DNA from: Herbaspirillum sp. meg3
Lineage (GTDB): Bacteria; Pseudomonadota; Gammaproteobacteria; Burkholderiales; Burkholderiaceae_D
Direction of reading: 5' to 3'
Assembly (NCBI RefSeq): GCF_002257565.1
Contig: NZ_CP022736.1
Span: 744,001 to 808,000 of the forward strand
Length of the DNA stretch: 64,000 nt
Shown here: positions 17,885-26,689 of the stretch, piece by piece
How the letters are laid out: each line of letters begins with the position of its first letter
Position numbering within the stretch: position 1 is the stretch's first letter
Translations under genes and position numbers: made by a program
The notes under the pieces: generated by a model
The model's database searches: none
What the model was told of the DNA's origin: nothing
Seen by the model: the letters and a program-made list of their open reading frames with translations, nothing else

Positions 17885-18658
17885 ATGGCCGAAGAACAGA
17901 AAACGTCAGGTAGCGAAGATACTTTCATTTCGCATCTGATTGAATTGCGCAGCCGCGTAGTGAAGTCGTCGGCTGCCGTACTCATCATCTTCTTGTGCAT
18001 GATGCCGTGGGCTGCGCATATCTTTGATCTGCTCGCCGCGCCGATGATTCATGCGCTGCCGGCCGGCAGCAAAATGATCGCCACCGGCGTGATCACGCCT
18101 TTCCTGATCCCGGTCAAGGTCACGATGGTGCTGGCACTCATCATTGCGTTGCCCTGGGTCTTGTATCAGATGTGGGCATTCGTCGCACCGGGTTTGTACA
18201 CGCATGAAAAGCGCCTGGTGGCGCCGCTGGTGATTTCGTCCTCGCTGCTGTTCATCGCCGGCGTGGCGTTTTGCTATTTTTTCGTGTTCGGCGTGGTGTT
18301 CCCGTTCATCAATAACTTTGCGCCAAAATCGGTGTCGGTGGCGCCGGACATTGACAGTTATGTTGACTTCGTGCTGACCATGTTCCTGGCGTTCGGGATA
18401 ACGTTCGAGGTGCCGATTATCGTGATTGTGCTGGTGCGAATGGGCCTGGTGCCGCTGGCAAAGTTGAAGCAAATCCGCCCCTACGTCGTGGTCGGCGCTT
18501 TCGTGGTCGCCGCCGTGGTGACGCCACCGGACATCATGAGCCAGCTGTTGTTGGCTGTCCCGTTGTGCTTGCTGTATGAAATCGGCCTGCTGGTCGCGCC
18601 GATTTTTGAAAAGGCGACACGTGCACCGGAAGAGCGTGAAGACGCCGTCGGCAGCTAA
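17885..18658 (+). CDS. tatC: Sec-independent translocase subunit TatC
   Basis: 257-residue six-helix membrane protein. Motifs: FISHLIELRSRVVKSSAAVL at the N-terminus, LPWVLYQMWAFVAPGLYTHE in the first periplasmic loop, and FGITFEVPIIVIVLVRMG. It recognises the twin-arginine signal. The gene ends 24 bp before a strong bidirectional terminator, which closes the tat operon. Confidence 0.96.
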   Translation: MAEEQKTSGSEDTFISHLIELRSRVVKSSAAVLIIFLCMMPWAAHIFDLLAAPMIHALPAGSKMIATGVITPFLIPVKVTMVLALIIALPWVLYQMWAFVAPGLYTHEKRLVAPLVISSSLLFIAGVAFCYFFVFGVVFPFINNFAPKSVSVAPDIDSYVDFVLTMFLAFGITFEVPIIVIVLVRMGLVPLAKLKQIRPYVVVGAFVVAAVVTPPDIMSQLLLAVPLCLLYEIGLLVAPIFEKATRAPEEREDAVGS

Positions 18659-18682
18659 TCGATAGCTGATCATCGTCGCCGC

Positions 18683-18718
18683 AAATAAAAAGCCACTGCA
18701 TGCAGTGGCTTTTTATTT
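18683..18718. terminator. Bidirectional intrinsic terminator between tatC and the DUF2461 gene
   Basis: GCCACTGCA/TGCAGTGGC forms a perfect 9-bp stem with A-tract on the left and T-tract on the right, so it can end transcription from both sides. It separates the convergent tatC and the DUF2461-family gene. Confidence 0.9.
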
Positions 18719-18731
18719 GGTCGGAGGCCGA

Positions 18732-19418
18732 TTACTCAGGTACTACCAGTGGGATCTGGCGCAGCCAATGCACCAGCGGATAAGCATCCTTGAAGCCCGC
18801 CAGTACTTCCTTGCCGAGGTCGGCTGGAATCTTCTTCTTGATGCTGCTTTCTTTCCAAACGATGAAGTTCTTCAGCTTGACGTATTCGATATGCGGGCTG
18901 TCGGCGTCGAAACCCTTGGGTGGACGCGTCAGTTTGCCTTCTTCCTGCAGACCGCCGTAGTTGTCCTTGATGGACTTGGTCTTGATCACTTTGCTGAAAC
19001 CTGCGGCATCGGAAATGACCGTTTGGCGGATTGCACGCAGGCGATCCGAGGGCGGCATGTATTCACCCCCGGCGATCAGCAATTGACCGTCGGCATCGAT
19101 GTGGAAGTAATAGGCAGGTCCACCGCCGGAGCTCGGTTTCTTCAGGCCGCTGGCAGTCAGCGATGCCGAGAAATGGGTTTTGTATGGGCTTTTGTCGTGT
19201 GAGAAGCGCATGTCGCGGTTGATGCGAAACAGTGCCTTCTTAGGATTGCAGCTGGCGATGATGGGATCGAATTTGCTGATGTCGGCGATCAGTTGCGTCA
19301 CCAGTTCCAAAAACTCGGCACGCAGGATGTCATAGCGTGGCTTGTTCATGACGAACCAGGCGCGGTTATTGTTCTCCGACAGTTCGGCCAGATATTGAGT
19401 CAGATCACGGATGTGCAT
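18732..19418 (-). CDS. DUF2461 family protein
   Basis: 228-residue protein recognised as the DUF2461 (TIGR02453) family by FLELVTQLIADISKFDPII, FRINRDMRFSHDKSPYKTHF and YYFHIDADGQLLIAGGEYMP. The family has no firmly known activity. It is a single gene on the minus strand, convergent with tatC. Nothing near it suggests a pathway. The 123-bp gap 19419-19541 upstream of it holds no clear feature. Confidence 0.85.
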   Translation of the reverse strand: MHIRDLTQYLAELSENNNRAWFVMNKPRYDILRAEFLELVTQLIADISKFDPIIASCNPKKALFRINRDMRFSHDKSPYKTHFSASLTASGLKKPSSGGGPAYYFHIDADGQLLIAGGEYMPPSDRLRAIRQTVISDAAGFSKVIKTKSIKDNYGGLQEEGKLTRPPKGFDADSPHIEYVKLKNFIVWKESSIKKKIPADLGKEVLAGFKDAYPLVHWLRQIPLVVPE

Positions 19419-19541
19419 ACGCTTGCTCTCTTGTTCCTATTCGTGGTGTTCGCTGTAGCGGATGCGGGAGTAACGAGGACTGTTCCTCACTCTTGGTTAC
19501 TCCCGGTTTCCCTGCCGTTGGTGCTGTGCTTGCTCTTTGCG

Positions 19542-20711
19542 CTATTCGCGTTCTTCACGTTTCGGCGGCGGACGCTTGCCGACGACGATTTCCAGTGTGG
19601 TTTCCTGTGCCTTGCGCAGTACGGTCATCTTGGCCTTGGCACCTGGCGTCAGTTGCGCGATCAGGTTCAGCATTTCGGTCGTGTCGCTGACGGTCTTGCC
19701 CTCAACGCTGATCAGGATATCTCCCGGCTTCATGCCGGCCTTATCCGCAGGACCATTCTTGAGCACGCCCGCGATGATGGCGCCGGTCTTCTTGGTCAGG
19801 CCGAAGCTTTCTGCCAGTTCAGGTGTGATGTCCTGTGGTTCGACGCCGATCCAGCCGCGGACGACCTGGCCGTGACTGATGATGGCTTCCATCACGTTCT
19901 TGGCGGTCGAGACGGGAATGGCGAAGCCAATGCCGAGGTTGCCGCCGGTACGCGAGTAGATCGCCGTGTTGATGCCCAGCAGGTTGCCGTTGGTATCAAC
20001 CAGCGCACCGCCGGAATTACCCGGATTGATCGCTGCATCGGTCTGGATGAAGTTCTCGAAGGTATTGATGCCGAGGTGATTGCGGCCCAGCGCCGAGATA
20101 ATGCCCATGGTGACGGTCTGGCCAACGCCGAATGGATTGCCGATGGCCAGCACGATGTCGCCGACGGTGGCTTGCTCAACGTGCGCCAGCGTGATGGCAG
20201 GCAGATTCGGCAGGTCGATCTTGATTACGGCGAGGTCGGTTTCCGGATCGGTGCCGACGACTTTTGCGGTCGCCTTGCGGCCGTCGGCCAGCGCCACTTC
20301 GATTTCGTCGGCGGCTTCGACCACGTGATTGTTGGTCAGGATGTAGCCTTGCGGGCTGACGATCACGCCGGAACCAAGGCTGGATTGCTTGTCGTCCTGT
20401 TGATCCTCGAACTGGTCACCGAAGAACTTCTTGAAGAACGGATCATCCATGAAAGGATTTTTTTGCGGACGTGCTTCCGTCGTGGTGAAGATGTTCACCA
20501 CCGATGGCATCGCCTGACGAGCGGCATCACGATAAGAGTTGGGCGTCGGTGCACCGGGAGCGGCTTCCTGCATCTGAACCGAGGAAGCGGCAGGGCGCAC
20601 GCGGGAACTCAAGGTTCCACTGGCCCAATCCGGCTTCAAGGTAGCTACAATGAACCAAACCGCCAAACCGACCGTTACGGTTTGTGCAAACAACAGCCAA
20701 AAACGTCGCAT
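19542..20711 (-). CDS. DegS-like periplasmic serine protease (trypsin-like domain plus one PDZ)
   Basis: 389 residues from ATG 20711. One N-terminal membrane anchor (about 5-26) is followed by a trypsin-like domain with the triad His129 (ILTNNHVVEA), Asp159 (DPETDLAVIKID) and Ser233 (NPGNSGGALVD), then a single PDZ domain (about 275-370). The single PDZ and membrane anchor match DegS/AlgW, which start regulated proteolysis of anti-sigma factors, rather than DegP/DegQ. An additional upstream in-frame start would add 21 residues but overlaps the divergent gene. A 488-residue open frame on the opposite strand is a shadow. Confidence 0.92.
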   Translation of the reverse strand: MRRFWLLFAQTVTVGLAVWFIVATLKPDWASGTLSSRVRPAASSVQMQEAAPGAPTPNSYRDAARQAMPSVVNIFTTTEARPQKNPFMDDPFFKKFFGDQFEDQQDDKQSSLGSGVIVSPQGYILTNNHVVEAADEIEVALADGRKATAKVVGTDPETDLAVIKIDLPNLPAITLAHVEQATVGDIVLAIGNPFGVGQTVTMGIISALGRNHLGINTFENFIQTDAAINPGNSGGALVDTNGNLLGINTAIYSRTGGNLGIGFAIPVSTAKNVMEAIISHGQVVRGWIGVEPQDITPELAESFGLTKKTGAIIAGVLKNGPADKAGMKPGDILISVEGKTVSDTTEMLNLIAQLTPGAKAKMTVLRKAQETTLEIVVGKRPPPKREERE

Positions 20712-20736
20712 ATTGAAATAAAAATGAGGATAAAAG

Positions 20737-21507
20737 ATGACCCTGCGCACAGCAAATAGGGATGAACTTGCCAAATACTTAGCGCAAACGCTGAATATCG
20801 CACAATACCGCGATTATTGCCCAAATGGGCTACAGGTGGAAGGGCGCGCCGAGATCGGTCTGGTTGTCAGCGGCGTCACGGCGAGTCAGGCGTTGATCGA
20901 TGCGGCGGTGGAGTTGAAGGCAGACGCCATCCTGGTTCACCACGGCTATTTCTGGCGAGGCGAGGATCCACGCGTCATCGGTACCAGGCAAAAGCGCCTC
21001 AAGGCGCTCCTGACGCACGACATCAACCTGTTTGCCTACCACCTGCCCCTCGATGGTCATCCTGAACTCGGCAACAATGCACAGCTCGGGCGTCAACTCA
21101 GCCTGATCGGCGAGGATCGCTTCTGCGACGACAAGCTGGGCTGGCTGGGCAGTGTGCAGTCCGACGTCAATGTCGCCACCGTAGGTGATCTTGCGCGTCT
21201 GATCGAGCGCCGTCTGGGCCGCACGCCTCTGCTGATCGGCGACGCCAATCAAGCGATCGGCAAGGTAGGCTGGTGCACCGGCGGTGCGCAAGGCTTTCTT
21301 GGCGACGCCATTGCCGCCGGGGCATCCGTGTACATCAGTGGCGAAATCTCCGAGCAAACCGTGCATCTGGCGCGTGAGACCGGCGTCGCCTACATTGCTG
21401 CAGGTCACCATGCCACCGAACGCTACGGGGTGCAGGCGCTGGGTGCGCATATTGCGGAGCAGTTCGGCATTCATCATCAATTTATCGACATCGACAATCC
21501 GGCCTGA
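20737..21507 (+). CDS. Nif3-like dinuclear metal centre protein
   Basis: 256-residue Nif3/YbgI family protein, with AILVHHGYFWRG and LFAYHLPLDGHPELGNNAQL near the N-terminus and YISGEISEQTVHLARETG plus AAGHHATERYGVQAL near the C-terminus. The His/Glu residues in these motifs bind two metals. The exact function is unsettled (it has been annotated as GTP cyclohydrolase I type 2 by similarity). It is divergent from the DegS-like gene with only 25 bp between start codons. Confidence 0.9.
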   Translation: MTLRTANRDELAKYLAQTLNIAQYRDYCPNGLQVEGRAEIGLVVSGVTASQALIDAAVELKADAILVHHGYFWRGEDPRVIGTRQKRLKALLTHDINLFAYHLPLDGHPELGNNAQLGRQLSLIGEDRFCDDKLGWLGSVQSDVNVATVGDLARLIERRLGRTPLLIGDANQAIGKVGWCTGGAQGFLGDAIAAGASVYISGEISEQTVHLARETGVAYIAAGHHATERYGVQALGAHIAEQFGIHHQFIDIDNPA

Positions 21508-21521
21508 TGCAATGCCCCGAT

Positions 21522-21550
21522 AAAAAAGCCCGCTGCGCGCGGGCTTTTTT
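21522..21550. terminator. Bidirectional intrinsic terminator between nif3-like gene and mscL
   Basis: GCCCGC/GCGGGC-type stem with A-run on the left and T-run on the right, 14 bp after the nif3-like stop and 9 bp before the end of mscL. Serves both convergent genes. Confidence 0.9.
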
Positions 21551-21559
21551 GTGTCGCGC

Positions 21560-21991
21560 TTACTTTTTCAACGAATCGCGGATTTCACGCAGCAGGACGA
21601 TATCTTCCGGCGGAGCGGCAGGGGCGGCTGGCGCCTCTTCCTTCTGATGGCTCGCCAGATCGCGCGCTTTATTGATCATGCGTACCATTTGGAAAATGAT
21701 GAAGGCCAGAATCAGAAAGTTGATCAAAATAGTCAGGAAATTGCCGTAGGCGAAAACTGCGCCGGCCTTTTTCGCCTCAATTAGCGTCAACTGGCTTCCC
21801 TGGCCGTTCAGCGGCAGGTAGTAATTCGCAAAATCGAGTCCACCAAAGATCTTTCCGACCACCGGCATGATGATATCTTGCACCAACGATTCGACGATTT
21901 TGCCGAAAGCACCGCCGATAATCACACCGACAGCGAGGTCGACAACGTTGCCCTTGAGCGCGAAAGTACGAAATTCTTGCATCATGCCCAT
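21560..21991 (-). CDS. mscL: Large-conductance mechanosensitive channel MscL
   Basis: 143-residue MscL. The N-terminus MGMMQEFRTFALKGNVVDLA leads into TM1 (VGVIIGGAFGKIVESLVQDI), a periplasmic loop, TM2 (ILINFLILAFIIFQMVRMIN) and a short cytoplasmic helix. The homopentamer opens under osmotic downshock. Length fits the family. An in-frame ATG two codons downstream could also serve. It is followed by the shared bidirectional terminator. Confidence 0.96.
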   Translation of the reverse strand: MGMMQEFRTFALKGNVVDLAVGVIIGGAFGKIVESLVQDIIMPVVGKIFGGLDFANYYLPLNGQGSQLTLIEAKKAGAVFAYGNFLTILINFLILAFIIFQMVRMINKARDLASHQKEEAPAAPAAPPEDIVLLREIRDSLKK

Positions 21992-22186
21992 CTTTTTCTC
22001 CTATAAATTGTTGCAAAACGACGCAGTCGGTTATATCGTGCTTCGATTAAAAAGTAAATTGCTGGCAATTTATTGCACAATACAAAAAACAGAGACATTT
22101 CTATGGAAGTACTTGAAATATTAAAAAAGTTCCATAAATCGCATTTCCCGAATTGTTATTCGCTTTAAAAGGCACTTCAGGTTAGT

Positions 22187-22192
22187 TATAAT
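22187..22192 (+). promoter_or_regulatory. Candidate -10 box for the pet operon
   Basis: TATAAT lies 56 bp before the petA start in an AT-rich gap (21992-22247). CTTTAA at 22163-22168, 18 bp upstream, could be a weak -35. The pet genes have no other gene upstream on this strand, so a promoter is expected here. Confidence 0.45.
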
Positions 22193-22247
22193 CTAAGGTT
22201 GCTGGAAGTTCCGTTGAGTTTTCGTATTTTCACTAATTGGGGTTGGT

Positions 22248-22856
22248 ATGAGTAACGAAAAACAGGTCGACTCCAGTCGGCGAGGTTTGCTCGTCGCGAC
22301 TTGCGCGGCGGGTGGCGTGGCAGGACTGGCTACAGCAGGAGCATTTGTTTCAACTTTTCAACCATCTGAGCGCGCTAAAGCAGCGGGCGCACCGGTCGAA
22401 GTGGATATTTCCACCTTGGCGCCGGGAGAGATGAAAACCGTCGAATGGCGCGGCAAGCCCGTTTGGATTCTCAAGCGCACACCGGAAATGCTGGAGTCGC
22501 TCAAAAAAGTCGACGCACAGGTCGCCGATCCGCAATCCAAACGCACCGAATTTTCTACCACCCCAGAATACGCACTGAACGAATGGCGTTCGATCAAGAA
22601 GGATGTGTTGGTCGTCGTCGGTATCTGCCCGCATCTGGGATGTTCGCCAAGCTCCAAGTTCCAGGCCGGCGCGCAACCGTCGCTGCCGGACGACTGGCAG
22701 GGTGGCTTCCTTTGTCCGTGCCACGGTTCGACGTTCGACCTCGCGGGCCGGGTCTACAAAAACAAACCGTCCCCAGACAACCTCCAGGTTCCACGGTACA
22801 TGTTTGAAGGTGACACGAAGCTGGTCATCGGCAAAGATGAGAAAGGCGAGGCGTAA
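22248..22856 (+). CDS. petA: Ubiquinol-cytochrome c reductase iron-sulfur subunit (Rieske protein)
   Basis: 202-residue Rieske subunit of the cytochrome bc1 complex. The N-terminal SSRRGLLVATCAAGG is a twin-arginine signal anchor, so it depends on the tatABC products. The 2Fe-2S ligands are in CPHLGCSPSS and FLCPCHGSTFD. Accepts electrons from ubiquinol at the Qo site and passes them to cytochrome c1. Directly followed (2 bp) by petB. Confidence 0.96.
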   Translation: MSNEKQVDSSRRGLLVATCAAGGVAGLATAGAFVSTFQPSERAKAAGAPVEVDISTLAPGEMKTVEWRGKPVWILKRTPEMLESLKKVDAQVADPQSKRTEFSTTPEYALNEWRSIKKDVLVVVGICPHLGCSPSSKFQAGAQPSLPDDWQGGFLCPCHGSTFDLAGRVYKNKPSPDNLQVPRYMFEGDTKLVIGKDEKGEA

Positions 22857-22858
22857 CC

Positions 22859-24307
22859 ATGGCTGCATTCCAAGAAAAACAATTGCCGAAAGACGCACCT
22901 GTATCCGCAAAAGCATTGAACTGGGTTGACGCCCGTTTTCCTCTGACTTCCACTTGGAAAGCTCACCTTTCCGAGTACTACGCTCCCAAGAATTTCAATT
23001 TCTGGTACGCCTTCGGTTCGCTGGCGTTGCTGGTTCTGGTCATTCAGATCGTGACCGGGATTTTCCTGGTGATGCATTACAAGCCGGATGCCAACCTGGC
23101 GTTCGCCTCCGTTGAATACATCATGCGCGACGTCCCCTGGGGCTGGCTGGTGCGTTACATGCACTCCACCGGCGCGTCGGCATTCTTCATCGTCGTCTAC
23201 CTGCACATGGTGCGCGGCCTGCTGTACGGCTCCTATCGCAAACCTCGCGAGCTGGTCTGGCTGTTCGGTGTGGCGATCTTCCTGTGCCTGATGGGCGAAG
23301 CCTTCATGGGCTACCTGCTGCCATGGGGCCAGATGTCGTACTGGGGCGCACAGGTGATCGTCAACCTGTTCGGCGCGATTCCTTTCATCGGCCCTGATCT
23401 GTCATTGTGGATTCGCGGCGACTACGTGGTCTCCGACGCGACGTTGAACCGCTTCTTCTCGTTCCACGTGATCGCGATCCCGCTGGTGCTGATCGGTCTG
23501 GTTGTTGCGCACATCATTGCGCTGCACGAAGTCGGTTCGAACAATCCGGATGGCGTCGAGATCAAAGAAAAGCTGGACGAAAAAGGCGTGCCGCTGGACG
23601 GCGTTCCTTTCCATCCTTACTACTCCGTACATGACATCATGGCGGTTGCAGTATTCCTGATCGTGTTCACCGCCGTCGTGTTCTTCGCGCCGGAAATGGG
23701 TGGCTACTTCCTCGAGTACAACAACTTCATTCCAGCCGATTCACTCAAGACCCCGCCGCACATCGCGCCGGTCTGGTACTTTACGCCGTTCTACTCGATT
23801 CTGCGTGCAACGACATCGGACTTCATGGTCTATCTGATGGCCGGTATTGCTGCTTACGTCGCACTGCTGCTGGTGAAATCCAATCGCAATGCGATCTTCA
23901 AGATCGCGGCGATCGTCATTGGTGTCGCTATCATTGCCGGCATGGCGATTTTCGATGCGAAATTCTTCGGTGTGGTGCTGATGGGCGTGTCGGTCATGAT
24001 TCTCGGTGGACTGCCTTGGCTGGATCACTCAAAAGTGAAGTCGATTCGTTATCGCCCGAGCTGGCACAAATATATCTACATCGTGTTCGCGATCGCTTTC
24101 CTGGTGCTCGGATATCTGGGCGTCAAGCCGCCGGGAGTCTGGGGTGCGCTGCGCGTCGGTGAACACATTATCCTGAGCGATATTGCTCAGACCGTAAGTC
24201 AAGTATGTACTTTCATTTACTTCGGTTTCTTTTTGCTGATGCCATGGTGGAGTGCTGCAGGACAGTTCAAGCAAGTTCCTGACCGCGTTACTTATCATCC
24301 GCACTAA
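22859..24307 (+). CDS. petB: Cytochrome b subunit of the bc1 complex
   Basis: 482-residue full-length cytochrome b with about eight transmembrane helices. Haem ligands lie in MHSTGASAFFIVVYLHMVRG and FFSFHVIAIPLVLIGLVVAH. The Qo-site motif reads PVWY (in IAPVWYFTPFYSILRA) where mitochondria have PEWY; valine variants are known in beta- and gammaproteobacteria. The gene is 2 bp from petA and about 20 bp from petC, so the three form one operon. Confidence 0.97.
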   Translation: MAAFQEKQLPKDAPVSAKALNWVDARFPLTSTWKAHLSEYYAPKNFNFWYAFGSLALLVLVIQIVTGIFLVMHYKPDANLAFASVEYIMRDVPWGWLVRYMHSTGASAFFIVVYLHMVRGLLYGSYRKPRELVWLFGVAIFLCLMGEAFMGYLLPWGQMSYWGAQVIVNLFGAIPFIGPDLSLWIRGDYVVSDATLNRFFSFHVIAIPLVLIGLVVAHIIALHEVGSNNPDGVEIKEKLDEKGVPLDGVPFHPYYSVHDIMAVAVFLIVFTAVVFFAPEMGGYFLEYNNFIPADSLKTPPHIAPVWYFTPFYSILRATTSDFMVYLMAGIAAYVALLLVKSNRNAIFKIAAIVIGVAIIAGMAIFDAKFFGVVLMGVSVMILGGLPWLDHSKVKSIRYRPSWHKYIYIVFAIAFLVLGYLGVKPPGVWGALRVGEHIILSDIAQTVSQVCTFIYFGFFLLMPWWSAAGQFKQVPDRVTYHPH

Positions 24308-24326
24308 GCCAGCCAAGAGGATAAAA

Positions 24327-25091
24327 ATGATATTGCTGAAAAGACTGATTGCGACTCTCGTGCTGCTGCCTGCGCTGGCTTACGCCAATGAAGGCGGGTA
24401 CCCGCTGGATACGGCGCCGGATCGCACGACCGACGTTTCCGCCCTGCAAAATGGCGCCAAACTGTTCGTCAACTATTGCCTGAATTGCCACTCGGCATCG
24501 GCCATGCGTTACAACCGTCTGCGCGACATTGGCTTGTCGGAAGATCAAATCAAAAATAATCTGTTGTTCACCGGCGAAAAAGTCGGCGATCTGATGAAAA
24601 ACACCATGCTGCCGCAAGATGCCAAGGCATGGTTTGGTGCGGTTCCACCGGATTTATCCGTCATTGCCCGTGCCAAAGCGTCCGAATCAGGCACCGGTCC
24701 GGACTGGATTTATACGTATCTGCGTACGTATTACAAAGACGACAGCCGCCCAACCGGCTGGAACAACATGGTTTTCCCTAACGTCGGCATGCCGCACGTA
24801 TTGTGGGAATTGCAAGGTATCCGCGCTCCCAAGTATGCCGAAGAGAAAGATCCGCACGAAGAAGGCAAGACCATTCACAAGTTTGTCGGCTTCGAACAGT
24901 TGAAACCAGGCAAGATGACTGCTGTCGAATACGACAATGCGGTCGCTGATTTGGTCGGATACTTGCAATGGATGGGTGAACCCGCGCAAAATACGCGTAA
25001 GCGTCTCGGCGTCTGGGTTTTACTGTTCTTGGGTTGCTTCCTTGTGTTGGCATGGCGTCTGAACGCCTCCTTCTGGAAAGAAGTGAAATAA
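24327..25091 (+). CDS. petC: Cytochrome c1 of the bc1 complex
   Basis: 254 residues from ATG 24327, with AGAGGATAAAA upstream. A cleavable signal peptide (MILLKRLIATLVLLPALAYA) leads to the haem-c site CLNCH (FVNYCLNCHSASAMRYNRL). A methionine in VFPNVGMPHVLW is the likely sixth ligand. A C-terminal membrane anchor (VWVLLFLGCFLVLAWRLNAS) ends the protein. The longer upstream open frame runs inside petB and is not used. Confidence 0.95.
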   Translation: MILLKRLIATLVLLPALAYANEGGYPLDTAPDRTTDVSALQNGAKLFVNYCLNCHSASAMRYNRLRDIGLSEDQIKNNLLFTGEKVGDLMKNTMLPQDAKAWFGAVPPDLSVIARAKASESGTGPDWIYTYLRTYYKDDSRPTGWNNMVFPNVGMPHVLWELQGIRAPKYAEEKDPHEEGKTIHKFVGFEQLKPGKMTAVEYDNAVADLVGYLQWMGEPAQNTRKRLGVWVLLFLGCFLVLAWRLNASFWKEVK

Positions 25092-25140
25092 GCAGTGAAG
25101 TAAGTTTTTAGTGTCCGCGCAGTCTGCGGACGTACGTATC

Positions 25141-25174
25141 GGGGTGAGACGTACAGCGTCTCGCCCCTTTGTTT
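25141..25174 (+). terminator. Intrinsic terminator after petC
   Basis: GGGGTGAGACG and CGTCTCGCCCC form an 11-bp stem (one G-T pair) with a 5-base loop, followed by TTTGTTT. It ends the petABC transcript 17 bp before sspA, so sspA is probably read from readthrough or a promoter within this short gap. Confidence 0.8.
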
Positions 25175-25190
25175 CTAAGGCACTACAAAA

Positions 25191-25802
25191 ATGATGGTTC
25201 TCTACTCGGGCACGACCTGCCCATTCTCGCAACGTTGCCGCCTCGTTCTGTTCGAAAAGGGCATGGATTTTGAAATCCGCGACGTTGATCTATTCAACAA
25301 GCCGGAAGACATCTCGGTCATGAACCCATACGGTCAGGTGCCTATCCTGGTCGAGCGCGATCTGGTTCTGTACGAATCCAACATCATCAACGAATACATC
25401 GATGAACGCTTCCCGCATCCCCAACTGATGCCGGCAGATCCGTTGATGCGCGCGCGTGCACGTCTCATGTTGTTCAATTTCGAAAAAGAATTGTTCATCC
25501 ACGTGCACACGCTGGAGAACGAAAAAACCAAGACAGCGGAAAAATCCCACGAAAAGGCACGCGCAGAAATCCGCGATCGCCTGACTACGCTGGCGCCACT
25601 GTTCCTGAAGAACAAATACATGCTCGGCGACGAGTTCTCCATGCTCGACGTCGCTCTGGCGCCGTTGCTCTGGCGTCTCGACCACTACGGTATCGAACTG
25701 TCGAAGACAGCAGCGCCGTTGATGAAATACGCTGAGCGTATTTTCTCGCGTCCTGCCTATATCGAAGCACTGACACCTTCCGAAAAGGTCATGCGTCGTT
25801 AA
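25191..25802 (+). CDS. sspA: Stringent starvation protein A (GST-fold)
   Basis: 203-residue glutathione-S-transferase-like SspA. The thioredoxin-fold N-terminus reads LYSGTTCPFSQRCRLVLFEK and continues to YGQVPILVERDLVLYESNII; the C-terminal helical domain includes MLGDEFSMLDVALAPLLWRL. SspA binds RNA polymerase and affects stress and phage gene expression in E. coli. It is next to sspB, and both follow petABC as in many betaproteobacteria. Confidence 0.93.
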   Translation: MMVLYSGTTCPFSQRCRLVLFEKGMDFEIRDVDLFNKPEDISVMNPYGQVPILVERDLVLYESNIINEYIDERFPHPQLMPADPLMRARARLMLFNFEKELFIHVHTLENEKTKTAEKSHEKARAEIRDRLTTLAPLFLKNKYMLGDEFSMLDVALAPLLWRLDHYGIELSKTAAPLMKYAERIFSRPAYIEALTPSEKVMRR

Positions 25803-25942
25803 GCTGCGCGCAGCATTTGTATTATTTTGTCTCGCCGGTTGATCCATTTCAATAGGACAATCGGCGAACGCATTTAAGATGGTCGCTTTCAAGATTGCTG
25901 CTTTATTGCGCAGCAGTCCGTTTTTCCAGATCGGTTTTTGTC

Positions 25943-26431
25943 ATGCCAGAAGTATCTACCAAACCTTATCTCCTGCGCGCTATCTACGAATGGTGCACAG
26001 ACAACGGCTATACGCCGCATATCGCGGTGGTGGTGGATGCGCGGACGCGCGTGCCCATGCAATTCGTCAAGAACGGCGAGATCGTCCTCAACATCAGCTT
26101 CGAAGCCACCAGCGGCCTCAAGATGGACAATGACGTCATCGGTTTCAGCGCACGTTTCGGCGGCGTCTCGCGCGACATCTCGGTTCCGGTCGATAACGTC
26201 ATCGCCATCTACGCGCGCGAAAACGGGCAAGGCATGGCGTTCGAAGCGCCGGCGGTGCTCGCAGTCGGCGAACACGCTGATGATCAGCCTGAGGCCGCAC
26301 CACCGCAGCCTCTAGGCCTTGCATCCGTTCCCGCATCGGAAAAAGTTGAGTCCGGCAGCGAAGAAAACCACGATAATGAGCCAGAACCACCAAAAAAAGG
26401 TGGAAGACCTGTACTAACGAGAATTAAATAG
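25943..26431 (+). CDS. sspB: ClpXP protease specificity-enhancing factor SspB
   Basis: 162 residues from ATG 25943 (MPEVSTKPYLLRAIYEWCTD). The substrate-binding domain includes TPHIAVVVDARTRVPMQFVK and ISFEATSGLKMDNDVIGFSA. A long flexible linker ends in the ClpX-binding tail GGRPVLTRIK. SspB delivers ssrA-tagged proteins to ClpXP. The longer upstream frame does not match the family. The stop codon lies beside the -10 box of tRNA-Thr. Confidence 0.95.
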   Translation: MPEVSTKPYLLRAIYEWCTDNGYTPHIAVVVDARTRVPMQFVKNGEIVLNISFEATSGLKMDNDVIGFSARFGGVSRDISVPVDNVIAIYARENGQGMAFEAPAVLAVGEHADDQPEAAPPQPLGLASVPASEKVESGSEENHDNEPEPPKKGGRPVLTRIK

Positions 26432-26433
26432 GC

Positions 26434-26439
26434 TATAAT
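26434..26439 (+). promoter_or_regulatory. Candidate -10 box of tRNA-Thr
   Basis: TATAAT sits 15 bases before the mature tRNA 5' end and 2 bp after the sspB stop. No clear -35 hexamer is seen. Confidence 0.5.
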
Positions 26440-26454
26440 CTCGTTCTCAGTTTT

Positions 26455-26530
26455 GCTGGCTTAGCTCATCTGGTAGAGCACCTGACTTGTAATCAGGGGG
26501 TGGCGGGTTCAAGTCCTGCAGCCAGCACCA
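26455..26530 (+). tRNA. tRNA-Thr (anticodon TGT)
   Basis: A 76-base cloverleaf: acceptor GCTGGCT pairs with AGCCAGC; D-arm AGCTCATCTGGTAGAGC; anticodon arm CCTGACTTGTAATCAGG with TGT in the loop; T-arm GCGGGTTCAAGTCCTGC; encoded CCA at 26528-26530. Followed by an intrinsic terminator. Its 3' part (from the anticodon arm on) is repeated at 28211, which marks it as a recombination or integration site. Confidence 0.97.
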
Positions 26531-26540
26531 GTATTTAAAA

Positions 26541-26572
26541 GGCCCACCGCTCGGTGGGCCTTTTCTTTTTTT
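26541..26572 (+). terminator. Intrinsic terminator of tRNA-Thr
   Basis: GGCCCACCG/CGGTGGGCC perfect stem followed by TTTTCTTTTTTT, 11 bases after the tRNA. Confidence 0.95.
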
Positions 26573-26654
26573 CTGCGCCATGAACTTTTTTTGCGGAGCA
26601 GGCTGTTTTTTGGTGATTTTATGCAGTCGCTAAAACAGGATAATTTTTACTCGC

Positions 26655-26689
26655 AAAAAAATAGCCCGAATTAATTGGGCTATTTTTTT
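26655..26689. terminator. Bidirectional intrinsic terminator
   Basis: A-run, TAGCCC-AATTAATT-GGGCTA stem-loop, T-run. It can end the leftward transcript of the small membrane-protein genes as well as rightward readthrough from the tRNA. Confidence 0.85.

Noticed and set aside
19293..20759. 488-codon open frame on the plus strand
   Set aside because: It is antisense to the DegS-like protease, which has a full catalytic triad and PDZ domain; the plus-strand product has no recognisable fold.
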